From Synergistaceae bacterium (GTDB lineage Bacteria; Synergistota; Synergistia; Synergistales; Aminobacteriaceae): 64,000 nt of DNA. Shown here in pieces: positions 15,776 to 24,477 of this stretch (positions within the stretch are counted from its first letter, which is position 1; each line of letters opens with the position of its first letter). The stretch is from the NCBI GenBank assembly GCA_018436725.1, contig JAHDKT010000029.1:62001-126000 (forward strand). The letters run 5' to 3'. Under the pieces are notes generated by a model. It saw nothing but the letters and a program-made list of their open reading frames with translations. It did not search any database and was not told the DNA's origin. The position numbers and the translations under genes were made by a program.

Positions 15776-17283
15776 TGAAGAGGAAGACGGCGGGGGCGGC
15801 GCGGAAGCTCCGCTCCCTCATTTCGCTGGCGGTTCTTGTTCTGATGACGCTTTTCTTTCTCTCCTTCGCGGGGGAAAAAGAGGGCGGAGGAGGACTTCCC
15901 TGGCTGCAGGCCGTCCCGTCCGCGCTTCGCTGGTGGGCGGGGGCGTTGCTCCTTGCGGCAAGCGCTCTCCTTGCGGGCAGAGCGTACTGCTCCGTTCTCT
16001 GCCCGCTGGGAACCTTCCAGGAGCTGCTCTGGAGCGCGCGCAAGCCCCCCGCGTCATACAGAAAGCCATCGCGGGTCCGCTACTGGACGCTCGGAGGAGT
16101 TCTCGCGGCTGCGGCGGCAGGGTTTATGTTCCCTGCGGCGTTCTTCGATCCCTACGCAGCCTTCGGCAGGGGAGTGACGCATTTGGTGCGCCCTCTCGCG
16201 ATAGCCGGCAACAACGCGGCCGCCACATTTCTCGAAGGCCGCGGAGTCTACGGTGTGCTGCACAGGATCGCCGGCACGCAGCTCCTGCCTTGGATGCTAT
16301 GGGGATCGGCTTTCTTCTTCGCGCTTCTTGCGCTCTGGTCATTCTTCAAGGGGAGGCCGTTCTGCGACGCCCTCTGTCCCGTGGGGACGTTCCTCGGGCT
16401 TTTTTCCCTCTCTCCGGTGATAGGCATCCGTTTCGACAAAGAACGGTGCGCAGGGTGCGGCTGCTGCGAGTCCGTCTGTCCCGAGGGGTGTCTTTCAGCG
16501 ACTGAACAACGTGTGGATTCCGATAGATGCGTGCTCTGTCTCCGCTGCACGGAGGCGTGCCCGGTGGAAGGGCTGCGCGTTGGAAGGATATCTCCCGAGG
16601 AGGGGTATGTACGAAGGGGAGCGCTCCGCTATGCTTTCGGGGCCCTCGCCGCGTTCGTCTCGGCTTGGGGCGCCCAACGGCCGGACAGGACTATTCCGGC
16701 ATCCGCGGCGTCCTGGGAGGAACGTCTTCCCGTATCTCCCCCCGGTTCCCGAACCCACGGTAATTTTTCGGAGAAGTGCGTTGTGTGTACCGCATGCGTG
16801 GCGGCCTGTCCGGCGGGAATCATCCGCCCTTCGCTCTCCGCGTGGGGCCTGCAGGGAATTTTCCAGCCGGAGCTTGATTTTTCCAAAGGCTACTGTCAGT
16901 TCGAGTGCGCGGCGTGCTCCGCAGCATGCCCTACAGGCGCGATACTCCCTTTGCGACTTGAAGAGAAGCAGAAGATCTCCATAGGAAAGGCGCGCTTCCT
17001 CCCTCGCAACTGTATCGTCAGGAAGTACGGACAGGCGTGCGGAGCCTGTTCGGAGCACTGTCCGACGCAGGCCGTGCGGATGGTTCCGTTCCGCCGCAAC
17101 TTGACCATTCCGGAGGTGGACACGTCTCTCTGTCTTGGGTGCGGCGCGTGCGAATACGCCTGTCCGGAGACGCCCAAGGCGATTACCGTCTCCGGGATCT
17201 CGGTTCACGGGAGGATACGGGAACTCGTACAGGAGGGAGCGGACGCTCCCGTCGTGGCGCCGCTGGAGGAGTTTCCGTTTTGA
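15775..17283 (+). CDS. Polytopic iron-sulfur protein: NapH-like membrane half fused to NapG-like ferredoxin half
   Basis: 502 residues. The first half resembles NapH: about four membrane helices, two Cys-Pro motifs (CPLGTF at 76, CPVGTF at 201) and two cytoplasmic [4Fe-4S] motifs (about 225-265: CAGCGCCESVCPEG, CVLCLRCTEACP). At 280-281 a twin Arg (VRRGALRYAFGALAAF) precedes another hydrophobic helix, as at the start of NapG. Four further Cys clusters (about 335-455) follow. It probably passes electrons from the quinone pool or cytoplasm across the membrane to the DUF362 partner. The internal Tat-like signal and the linked tatAC suggest that the C-terminal half is exported folded. Confidence 0.85.
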   Translation: MKRKTAGAARKLRSLISLAVLVLMTLFFLSFAGEKEGGGGLPWLQAVPSALRWWAGALLLAASALLAGRAYCSVLCPLGTFQELLWSARKPPASYRKPSRVRYWTLGGVLAAAAAGFMFPAAFFDPYAAFGRGVTHLVRPLAIAGNNAAATFLEGRGVYGVLHRIAGTQLLPWMLWGSAFFFALLALWSFFKGRPFCDALCPVGTFLGLFSLSPVIGIRFDKERCAGCGCCESVCPEGCLSATEQRVDSDRCVLCLRCTEACPVEGLRVGRISPEEGYVRRGALRYAFGALAAFVSAWGAQRPDRTIPASAASWEERLPVSPPGSRTHGNFSEKCVVCTACVAACPAGIIRPSLSAWGLQGIFQPELDFSKGYCQFECAACSAACPTGAILPLRLEEKQKISIGKARFLPRNCIVRKYGQACGACSEHCPTQAVRMVPFRRNLTIPEVDTSLCLGCGACEYACPETPKAITVSGISVHGRIRELVQEGADAPVVAPLEEFPF

Positions 17284-17380
17284 TCCTTTCGCCGGTTCGC
17301 GGCGAACCCATGCTGAAACCGCGGGAAGCGCGCGTATTCCGATGACTCAAAGAAACGGGGAGATGAAAGGGGTGCTCGGT

Positions 17381-17572
17381 ATGAATCTTGGAATGGGGGA
17401 AATTCTGGTGCTTCTCGTGCTCGCGTTGGTGCTCTTCGGGGCGAAGCGTCTTCCCGAGGTGGGGAGGGCGGCGGGGAGCGCGATCAGGGAGTTCAAAAGA
17501 GGGCTCGAGTCGGGGGAGGTTCCGGCGAAGGCGGGTGAAGAAGAGGGTGAAAAGGACGAAGGGGCGAAGTGA
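17381..17572 (+). CDS. tatA: Sec-independent protein translocase subunit TatA
   Basis: 63 residues from ATG 17381; ATG 17363 in the same frame is possible. Membrane helix MGEILVLLVLALVLFG, the Phe-Gly hinge, the amphipathic helix KRLPEVGRAAGSAIREFKRG and an acidic tail are all typical. It forms the translocation pore with TatC. There is no separate TatB in the window, so this is a minimal TatAC set. The end overlaps the likely TatC start. Confidence 0.93.
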   Translation: MNLGMGEILVLLVLALVLFGAKRLPEVGRAAGSAIREFKRGLESGEVPAKAGEEEGEKDEGAK

Positions 17573-18266
17573 CGGAGAGTATTCCGAACATCTTGAAGCG
17601 CTGCGGCGGAAGATCGTCTCCGTGCTTTTTTTCTTGTGCTGCGCGACGGCGCTTCTCTTCTCCCTCTCCGAATGGTGGGTGCGCTTTCTTCAGGCGCCTT
17701 TGGAGGGGCTCGGCGTATCGCTTTACTATTTCAAACCCTACGAGAAGTTTCTGACGTACATGCGCCTCTCCTTCTGGGGCGGCGCGGCGTTGAGTCTACC
17801 CCTCGCCGTTCTGCAGGGGGCGCTCTTCGTCGCCCCCGCGCTGCGGAAGAACGAGATGAAGTACCTCGTCCTCGCGGGAGGCGTCGTTCCGGCGCTCTTT
17901 TTCGCAGGGGCGGCGTTCGCGTACCGCTTCATCGCCCCCCTGGCTCTTCGCTTCTTCTTTTTCTTCGGCGAGGGAGACAACGTGCTTCCTCTCTGGGGGT
18001 TCGGAGACTACTCCTCGTTCCTCTTTTCGTTGCTGCTGGCGTCGGGCCTGCTTTTTCAGGCGCCGCTCCTCCTTCTCTTGTGTATTCTTCTCGGCCTCGT
18101 CTCCGTAAGAACGCTCTCCCGGCTGCGTCCGTGGATTATTTTAGGAATAGCCTTCATTGCGGCGCTGCTCACCCCGCCCGACGTGGTGTCGCAGATCCTG
18201 CTCGGCGTGCCGCTCTACCTTCTCTTCGAAATGGTCCTTGTTCTCGGGCGTGTTTTCAAGCGCTGA
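17547..18266 (+). CDS. tatC: Sec-independent protein translocase subunit TatC
   Basis: About 239 residues. Six membrane helices and the family signatures SEHLEALRRKI, FKPYEKFLTYM and the LLTPPDVVSQILLGVPLYLL block are present; this is the receptor for twin-arginine signals. No ATG is available, and the start is probably GTG 17547 (GTG 17535 is the alternative), inside the 3' end of tatA. The linked Tat substrates suggest the pair is kept for the DUF362/iron-sulfur system. Confidence 0.92.
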   Translation: MKRTKGRSDGEYSEHLEALRRKIVSVLFFLCCATALLFSLSEWWVRFLQAPLEGLGVSLYYFKPYEKFLTYMRLSFWGGAALSLPLAVLQGALFVAPALRKNEMKYLVLAGGVVPALFFAGAAFAYRFIAPLALRFFFFFGEGDNVLPLWGFGDYSSFLFSLLLASGLLFQAPLLLLLCILLGLVSVRTLSRLRPWIILGIAFIAALLTPPDVVSQILLGVPLYLLFEMVLVLGRVFKR

Positions 18267-18268
18267 CC

Positions 18269-19195
18269 CTACGCTGACGTCGCGCTCTCGTCCGGGTGGT
18301 AGCGGGTGATGAGCACCACGGAGAAGATGATGACGGCCGCCGCTCCGAGCATCGGAAGGGTGATCGTCTCGTCTCCGAGGAACCATCCGAGAAAGATGGC
18401 GACGACGGGGTTGACGAAAGTATGGGTGATCACCCGGGATGCCCTGTCCACTTTGAGCAGCCAGATGAACGCGGTGAAGCCTATGAGCGAGCCGAAGAGA
18501 ACCAGGTAGCCGAGCGCGAGCATGGATTTGATCGACACCGTGTCCATGGAGAGCCGGGAAGGCTCGCCCGCGAGGGCGGAGACGAGAAGGAGAAGGCAGC
18601 CTCCGGCTGTCATCTGCATACCGGCGGCGAGCAGGCTGGACTTCGCGATAGGAGCCTTCCGAGAGTAGAGAGCGCCGATGCTCCAGTTGAACGTGGCGAC
18701 GAGGACGATCAGCATGCCGACGGTGTACTCTCCTTTCAGGGAGAGCGAATACCCCGATTGGGAGAGCACGAGGAAGACCGTGCCGCCGAATCCGAGGGCG
18801 ACGCCGAGCGTCTCCGCCGGATTCGGCTTACGGGATTTGAAGAAGAGCCAGTCGAAGATGACGAACCAGAGCGGCTCGATGGAGATGATGAGGGCAGCCA
18901 TGGATGAAGGAATCGTCTGCTGCGCCCACACGACGCCCCCGTACCCTCCGAGGAGCATGATCCCGGCCACCTTGAACGCGGCGGCGAATCCTCGGAGCGT
19001 GGGGCGCTCCTGCTCTCTGAACAGACACCAGAGCAGCAGAATTCCTCCGGCGAGGAAAAAGCGGAGCGAACCGCTGAAAAACGGCGGTATAGATTCCACT
19101 GTAAAGCGGATGGCCAGGTAGGTGGAGCCCCAGATGATATAGAGCGCCGCATAGGCGGAAAAGTAGAGCAGCGGTGACGTGGTGCGAGCGGACAT
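18269..19195 (-). CDS. EamA/DMT family transporter
   Basis: 308 residues with about ten membrane helices in two EamA repeats (YIIWGSTYLAIRF in the first, LFGSLIGFTAFIWLLK in the second). These carriers export amino acids or metabolites; the substrate is unknown. The longer start at 19234 overlaps the predicted -10 box, so ATG 19195, with GGGGG about 8 bases before it, is preferred. Convergent with tatC, two bases apart. Confidence 0.85.
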   Translation of the reverse strand: MSARTTSPLLYFSAYAALYIIWGSTYLAIRFTVESIPPFFSGSLRFFLAGGILLLWCLFREQERPTLRGFAAAFKVAGIMLLGGYGGVVWAQQTIPSSMAALIISIEPLWFVIFDWLFFKSRKPNPAETLGVALGFGGTVFLVLSQSGYSLSLKGEYTVGMLIVLVATFNWSIGALYSRKAPIAKSSLLAAGMQMTAGGCLLLLVSALAGEPSRLSMDTVSIKSMLALGYLVLFGSLIGFTAFIWLLKVDRASRVITHTFVNPVVAIFLGWFLGDETITLPMLGAAAVIIFSVVLITRYHPDESATSA

Positions 19196-19527
19196 GGCGA
19201 TAACCCCCAGAATGTATTCAAAACGCGGCGACATTATATCAGATGGGCGCCGTTTTCGACATCCTCGCTTGCATCGAGCAGTTTCTCCGAGGAGATCCGA
19301 AGCGCGTTTTCTTTTTAATCAAAAAACATGGGGCCGGCCGCTCGTTCCGAGGGCGCCCATGGAACCTGCTCGGATCGACAGCGCGAAAAGACGCTCTTTT
19401 TGAAATCATATCCGATCTGTTCAAAGAGGAAGAATTCGCGTAAAATGAAAATGAAATATCTTGAAATACATTTTTTGTCGGTCTCCGTGAATGAGTGGCG
19501 AACTTTTCGAAGAACGGAGGAAATAGC
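19196..19527. other. Intergenic region between divergent genes
   Basis: 332 bases. The left end holds the EamA promoter. Toward the right an AT-rich stretch with TAAAAT at 19441-19446 could be the -10 box of the PAS-HD-GYP gene, but no good -35 is seen. No reading frame of interest was found. Confidence 0.4.
19233..19241 (-). promoter_or_regulatory. Extended -10 promoter element of the EamA gene
   Basis: The minus strand reads TGATATAAT: a perfect TATAAT (complement of 19233-19238) with an upstream TG. It places the transcript start about 30 bases before ATG 19195. Confidence 0.6.
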
Positions 19528-21978
19528 GTGCTTCCGAACACAATGGTCGATCTTGATCGGGTAATAGCCTCAAGCCCGGTAGTGGTCCTCTGGGGTGAGC
19601 CGCTGGAACACCGTCCCGTCGACTTCGTCACGGAGAATGTGGGCCAGTTCGGCTATACTGTGCCGGAGATGGTTATGGAAGAAGTGCGTTTCGACGCCAT
19701 CGTTTACCCGGAGGACAGGGAGCGCGTGCGTTCCGCCTTTCAGGATGCCTTGAGCGAAGGCCGGAACGTGCTTGTCATGGATTACAGAATTTTCATCCGA
19801 TCCGGAGAGGTTCGCTGGGTCGAAGACCGGGTGACGTTTCATCGGGACGAAACGGGAAAGGCGATTCTCTACCAGGCGAGTCTCCTTGACATCACAGAAA
19901 GAAAAACGGCAGAAATCCGGCTCCGCGAGAGCGAGGAGCGCCTCGCTCGGGTGCTGTCCTCCGCCAGCGTCGGTGTCTGGGAGTATGTCCCCGAAAGGGA
20001 CGAACTGATCGGAGGGGGCAGAGCCTCGCTCTTCGGAATGCATGAGGACGAGATTCCTCGTTCGCGGAAAGAGCTTTGGGACCGTATTATCCCTCCGGAG
20101 GGGCGCGAGCGGCTCGAAAATGCATGGCGGGAGGTTTGCGAGGGGAGAACCGAGTTTCTCGAGCTGGAACATAAAATACTCAAAGTCGACGGCGCCGCGG
20201 CATGGTTGCTGACGAAGGGGTTCCCCGTCAGGGACGAGGATGGACGCCTGCTCTATTTACAGGGAGTTACTGTGGATATAACACCGTTGAAGCTGGCGGA
20301 AGAGGAAGTCGTCCACCAGAACGAACGGCTTGCCCTTCTCCACGCGATGTCGATGGCTTTCATGGAGGAGCTGGACACGGGGGCGCTTATCCGGAGAATT
20401 CTCGAAAAAGCGGTGGAGCTTGTGGGATCGCCCAACGGACTTATCGGCGTAATCGAAGAGTACGGAGGATACCTCAGGAACATGTGGGGGCTCGGCCTCT
20501 ACGAAGGTGTCGTAGGAAACCGCGTGCCGGTTTCCACCGGCCTTTTCGCGGAGGTGTTGAAGTCCAAAAAACGCGTGCTGGTCGATGATTATCGCGAGTA
20601 TGCGGGACGCTTGGACATCGATGCCTACAAGAATATCACCACGGTGATCGCCCTTCCTCTGCACAGGGGGGAGAGCTTGTTGGGCGCCGTCGCCATTGCC
20701 TACACCGATACGGTGCGTAAGGTGGAGGAACAGCTTCTTCTGGTCCTGGACCAGTTCGCGGCTGCCGCTTCCATTGCGTTGGAAAATGCGCGGTTGTACG
20801 AAGACGCGCGCAGAGAGGTCGAGGAACGGGAAAAAACCGAAGAACGTCTGCGTTTTCATCAGGCGCTCGTGGAGGCCGCTGCGGAGGGAGCAAGTTTCCT
20901 TCTTTCCATCGAATCGGAGGAACAGGCGATATTCTTCGCCCTTCGCGCGCTCGGTCAGGCCGTGGAGACCGACGGAGTCGCTGTTTTCCGCAACAATACC
21001 GACTCGGAGGGAAGCCCGTTCGCGGAGGTGTTGGCCAAGGCGGCGATCTGCGGTAACGAAGTGAATTTCGTCCTGCCGAATCGCGTGTACTGGGCGACTG
21101 AGTTCGTTTCTATATATGAATCGCTTTCGGACGGTATGCCGTTTCACGGCACGATAGCATTTTCCGGTGCGGAGGAGTGTCGTTCCGCAATCCCGGATTC
21201 TTTTGTGACCGTCACGATGATTCCGGTGTTTATCCGCGCTCGTTTTTGGGGCGTTCTTGCGTTCTGTTTCCAGAGAGATCGCCCTCCTTTCGAGACCGAC
21301 GAGATCGACGTTCTGCGAGCCGCCGCGTACAATATGGCGGCATCGGTGATTCGCTGGGAATCCGAGCGCGAAGTGAAGAAGGGGTATGATGAACTTAGAA
21401 AAACGTTCTCCGATGTGATTCGGACGATGGGGCAGATCGTAGGGAAGAAAGACCCTTATACTATCGAACATCAGGAGCGGGTAGCCGCGCTCGCTCTGGA
21501 GATCGGGAGCAAGATGGGGCTGTCCGAGGAGCGGTGCGAGGGGCTGCGCATCGCCGGCCTGGTGCACGATATCGGGAAGATCGAAATCCCCGGAGAGATT
21601 TTGAGCAAACCGGGAAAACTTTCTCCTATCGAGTTTGAACTTATCAAGACGCATGCGCGCTCCGGGTATGACATCCTTCGGGAAGTGGACTTTCCATGGC
21701 CCGTCGCCGAGATTGCGCATCAGCATCATGAGAGGCTGAACGGTTCGGGCTACCCCAGGGGCCTGAAAGGCGAGGAGATACTCCTGGAGGCGCGTATCCT
21801 CGCCGTCGCCGATGTTGTGGAATCGATGATGTCGCACCGACCGTACCGACCTTCCCTCGGTACTGAAGCCGCGCTGAAAGAGATAACGGAAAAACGCGGC
21901 GTTCTGTACGACGCGGAAGCGGTGGACGCGTGCATGTCGCTTCTTGGCGAACGCCCGGATCTCATCGTCGAAATGTAA
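19528..21978 (+). CDS. PAS-PAS-GAF-GAF-HD-GYP signalling protein (c-di-GMP phosphodiesterase)
   Basis: 816 residues from GTG 19528, 7 bases after GGAGG; the earlier GTG at 19495 lacks a ribosome site. Predicted order: two PAS domains (about 15-255), a GAF domain (about 285-425), a more diverged GAF (about 455-615) and HD-GYP (about 630-800). The metal ligands are intact in LVHDIGKIEIPGE and the signature in HHERLNGSGYPRG, so it should hydrolyse c-di-GMP. There is no membrane segment, so it senses cytoplasmic signals. The next gene is a full-length paralogue. Confidence 0.9.
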   Translation: MLPNTMVDLDRVIASSPVVVLWGEPLEHRPVDFVTENVGQFGYTVPEMVMEEVRFDAIVYPEDRERVRSAFQDALSEGRNVLVMDYRIFIRSGEVRWVEDRVTFHRDETGKAILYQASLLDITERKTAEIRLRESEERLARVLSSASVGVWEYVPERDELIGGGRASLFGMHEDEIPRSRKELWDRIIPPEGRERLENAWREVCEGRTEFLELEHKILKVDGAAAWLLTKGFPVRDEDGRLLYLQGVTVDITPLKLAEEEVVHQNERLALLHAMSMAFMEELDTGALIRRILEKAVELVGSPNGLIGVIEEYGGYLRNMWGLGLYEGVVGNRVPVSTGLFAEVLKSKKRVLVDDYREYAGRLDIDAYKNITTVIALPLHRGESLLGAVAIAYTDTVRKVEEQLLLVLDQFAAAASIALENARLYEDARREVEEREKTEERLRFHQALVEAAAEGASFLLSIESEEQAIFFALRALGQAVETDGVAVFRNNTDSEGSPFAEVLAKAAICGNEVNFVLPNRVYWATEFVSIYESLSDGMPFHGTIAFSGAEECRSAIPDSFVTVTMIPVFIRARFWGVLAFCFQRDRPPFETDEIDVLRAAAYNMAASVIRWESEREVKKGYDELRKTFSDVIRTMGQIVGKKDPYTIEHQERVAALALEIGSKMGLSEERCEGLRIAGLVHDIGKIEIPGEILSKPGKLSPIEFELIKTHARSGYDILREVDFPWPVAEIAHQHHERLNGSGYPRGLKGEEILLEARILAVADVVESMMSHRPYRPSLGTEAALKEITEKRGVLYDAEAVDACMSLLGERPDLIVEM

Positions 21979-21999
21979 GTGGTTCGGGGTGGACGGGAA

Positions 22000-24477
22000 A
22001 TGATGACGCCGAAAGAGCCTGTCAGTCTTGACCAGATATTCGTTTCAAGTCCCGTTGTCGTTTTGTGGGGCGCTCCTTCGGAAGAGCGCCCCATCGAATT
22101 CGTCACGAAGAATATTGCTCAGTTCGGATACTGCGCGGCGGAACTCATGGACGGACGCGTTCGGTACTGGTCCTTGCTCCACACGCAGGACCTTGATCGC
22201 TGCCGCGAGGCTTTTCTCGCCGCTCTTCGCGGGTCGGAGGGCGAGATCCGTTTGGAATACAGGATTGTCGCCCGGAACGGAGCTGTTCACTGGATAGAGG
22301 ACCGCATCGTTTTCTATAAGAATGCGGAGGGGCGGACGGTCGCCTATCAGTCGAGTCTGATCGATATCACAGAGAGAAAGTGTGCGGGAATCCGTCTCCG
22401 GGAGGGCGAGGAACGCCTGGCCCGCGTGCTGGATGCATCCAGGATCAGCGTATGGGATTACTTCCCCGACGAGGATGCGAGCGTCGCGACCGGGAGGGCC
22501 TCTCTGTACGGAAACGGCGAAGACGAAGCGCTTCTTGTCCCAAGAAAAGAGCTTTGGGACAAACTGGTTCCGCAACATCTGCGGGGAACGCTCGAAAGGA
22601 GGCTGGAGGAGCTGCTCTCGGGCGAAGCGGAGTCCGGGGAAATGGAAGTGGATATACCGGCGTCCGACGGGATGAAACTTCGTGCCGTGGTGAAAGCGTA
22701 TCCGGTCCGGGATGAACATGGAAAAGTGGTTCGCATAGGGGGACTGAATATCGATGTGACTCGACTGAAACAGACCGAGTTGAGGATCGCCCGTCAGAAC
22801 GAACGACTTGCGCTTTTGCACTCCATGTTTCTTGGTTTCATGGAAGAGACGGATACGGAAAAGCTGCACGAGCGAATTCTCGAGAAAGCTACGGAGCTGG
22901 CCGGAACCGATCACGGCCGTATTTCTCTCCTTGAATCCGACGAAAGGACGTTCCTGTTGGTCCTTGGGCGGGGGTTTCTGAAAGAGATGGAGGGGGAGGC
23001 CCGCCCGAGCGATGCGGGACTTGCAGGCGAAGTGTTGCGTCGAAAAAGGCGCGTGGTGATCGAAAAGTACAACGACTTTTCCCGCCGTATAGACGACCCG
23101 CGTCTGAAGAGGCTCACCACCGTAGTCGGGATGCCTCTTTTCCGCGGAGACGTTTTTTTCGGCGTACTCTCAGTCGCCTATTGGGACGTGTTCCCGGAGA
23201 TAGAGGACGAGTTTCTTTCCGATCTCGATCAGCTTGCGGCGGCGGCATCCATCGCTCTGGAGAACGCCCGCCTGTACGAGAACGCCCGCCGTACGCTCGA
23301 GGAACGAATAAGCGCGGAAGAGCAGCTTCGCTTTCATGCCCGGCTTGTCGATACCGCAGCTCGGGCTTCCAGTCTGCTGCTCTCATCCGAGAGCAGAGAC
23401 GATGCGCTCTTTTGTACTTTGTTCATGCTTGCCGCATCGGTGAATGCAAGAGAAGCGGCGTTGTTTCGGAACAGCGACCCTTCGGAGGGAAAGGGTTCGG
23501 TCGAGGTCCTGGGGCGGTCGGTTCCTCCGGAGAGGAACGACGACGGGACGAGGTTGTCGAGTCTTGCTCTGAGCGACGTACCGTCGCCCGTTCTTTCCGC
23601 TCTTTCGAGAGGGGGTGCATTTCATGGGGAGCTTTCCTCTCTTGGAGTTTTCGGAAACCTCTTTTCCACGTGCGCCCCTTCGGTATGCGGCTCCTCTTCT
23701 GGTGGGGATGTCATACTGCTTCCGGTGAATCTCCGTACACGCTTCCGAGGTTTTCTCGCGTTCTGTTTCGGGGAACGCCGTTCCTGTTTCACGACCGAAG
23801 AGATAGACGTCTTGCGAGGTTTTGCATACACCATGGCGGCTTCGGTGAGCCGATGGGAGTCCGAACGCGAGGCAAAAGAAGGGTATGAAAGTCTCCGGAA
23901 GACCTTTTTCGACGTGATCCGGACGATGGGGCAGATCGTCGGGAAAAAAGATCCCTATACCATAGAACATCAGGAGCGTGTCGGGATTCTGGCGTCGGCG
24001 ATAGGCGCCCGAATGCGTTTGAATGCCGAACGCTGCGAAGGACTTCGGATCGCGGGGCTGGTGCATGACGTCGGCAAGATAGAGATAGCCGGGGAAATAC
24101 TGAACAAACCGGGACGCCTTTCCCCGATAGAGTTCGAGCTGGTGAAGACACATTCCCGTTCCGGTTACGAAATTCTGCGTGAAATCGATTTCCCTTGGCC
24201 CGTGGCGGAGATCGCGTATCAGCATCACGAGCGGCTGGACGGTTCGGGGTATCCGCGCGGACTCAAAGGAAGCGAAATTCTTCCGGAAGCGCGTATTCTC
24301 GCCGTTGCCGACGTGGTGGAGTCGATGGTGTCGCACCGTCCGTACAGGCCCTCTCTCGGGATCGATGCGGCGAAAGAGGAAATCGTCTCCCGAAAAGGAG
24401 TGTTCTACGACCCCGAGGTTGTGGATGCCTGCCTCGCTCTTTTAAAAGAACGTCCGGACATCATAGGCGCGTTTTAA
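22000..24477 (+). CDS. PAS-PAS-GAF-GAF-HD-GYP signalling protein, tandem paralogue
   Basis: 825 residues from ATG 22000 (22003 also possible), 21 bases after the previous stop. Same domain order as its neighbour and high similarity at both ends: DQIFVSSPVVVLWG versus DRVIASSPVVVLWG at the start and nearly identical HD-GYP domains with LVHDVGKIEIAGE and HHERLDGSGYPRG. The second GAF region has diverged most, suggesting altered input with the same output. Its TAA stop shares the palindrome TTAA with the stop of the convergent MFS gene. Confidence 0.9.
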   Translation: MMTPKEPVSLDQIFVSSPVVVLWGAPSEERPIEFVTKNIAQFGYCAAELMDGRVRYWSLLHTQDLDRCREAFLAALRGSEGEIRLEYRIVARNGAVHWIEDRIVFYKNAEGRTVAYQSSLIDITERKCAGIRLREGEERLARVLDASRISVWDYFPDEDASVATGRASLYGNGEDEALLVPRKELWDKLVPQHLRGTLERRLEELLSGEAESGEMEVDIPASDGMKLRAVVKAYPVRDEHGKVVRIGGLNIDVTRLKQTELRIARQNERLALLHSMFLGFMEETDTEKLHERILEKATELAGTDHGRISLLESDERTFLLVLGRGFLKEMEGEARPSDAGLAGEVLRRKRRVVIEKYNDFSRRIDDPRLKRLTTVVGMPLFRGDVFFGVLSVAYWDVFPEIEDEFLSDLDQLAAAASIALENARLYENARRTLEERISAEEQLRFHARLVDTAARASSLLLSSESRDDALFCTLFMLAASVNAREAALFRNSDPSEGKGSVEVLGRSVPPERNDDGTRLSSLALSDVPSPVLSALSRGGAFHGELSSLGVFGNLFSTCAPSVCGSSSGGDVILLPVNLRTRFRGFLAFCFGERRSCFTTEEIDVLRGFAYTMAASVSRWESEREAKEGYESLRKTFFDVIRTMGQIVGKKDPYTIEHQERVGILASAIGARMRLNAERCEGLRIAGLVHDVGKIEIAGEILNKPGRLSPIEFELVKTHSRSGYEILREIDFPWPVAEIAYQHHERLDGSGYPRGLKGSEILPEARILAVADVVESMVSHRPYRPSLGIDAAKEEIVSRKGVFYDPEVVDACLALLKERPDIIGAF

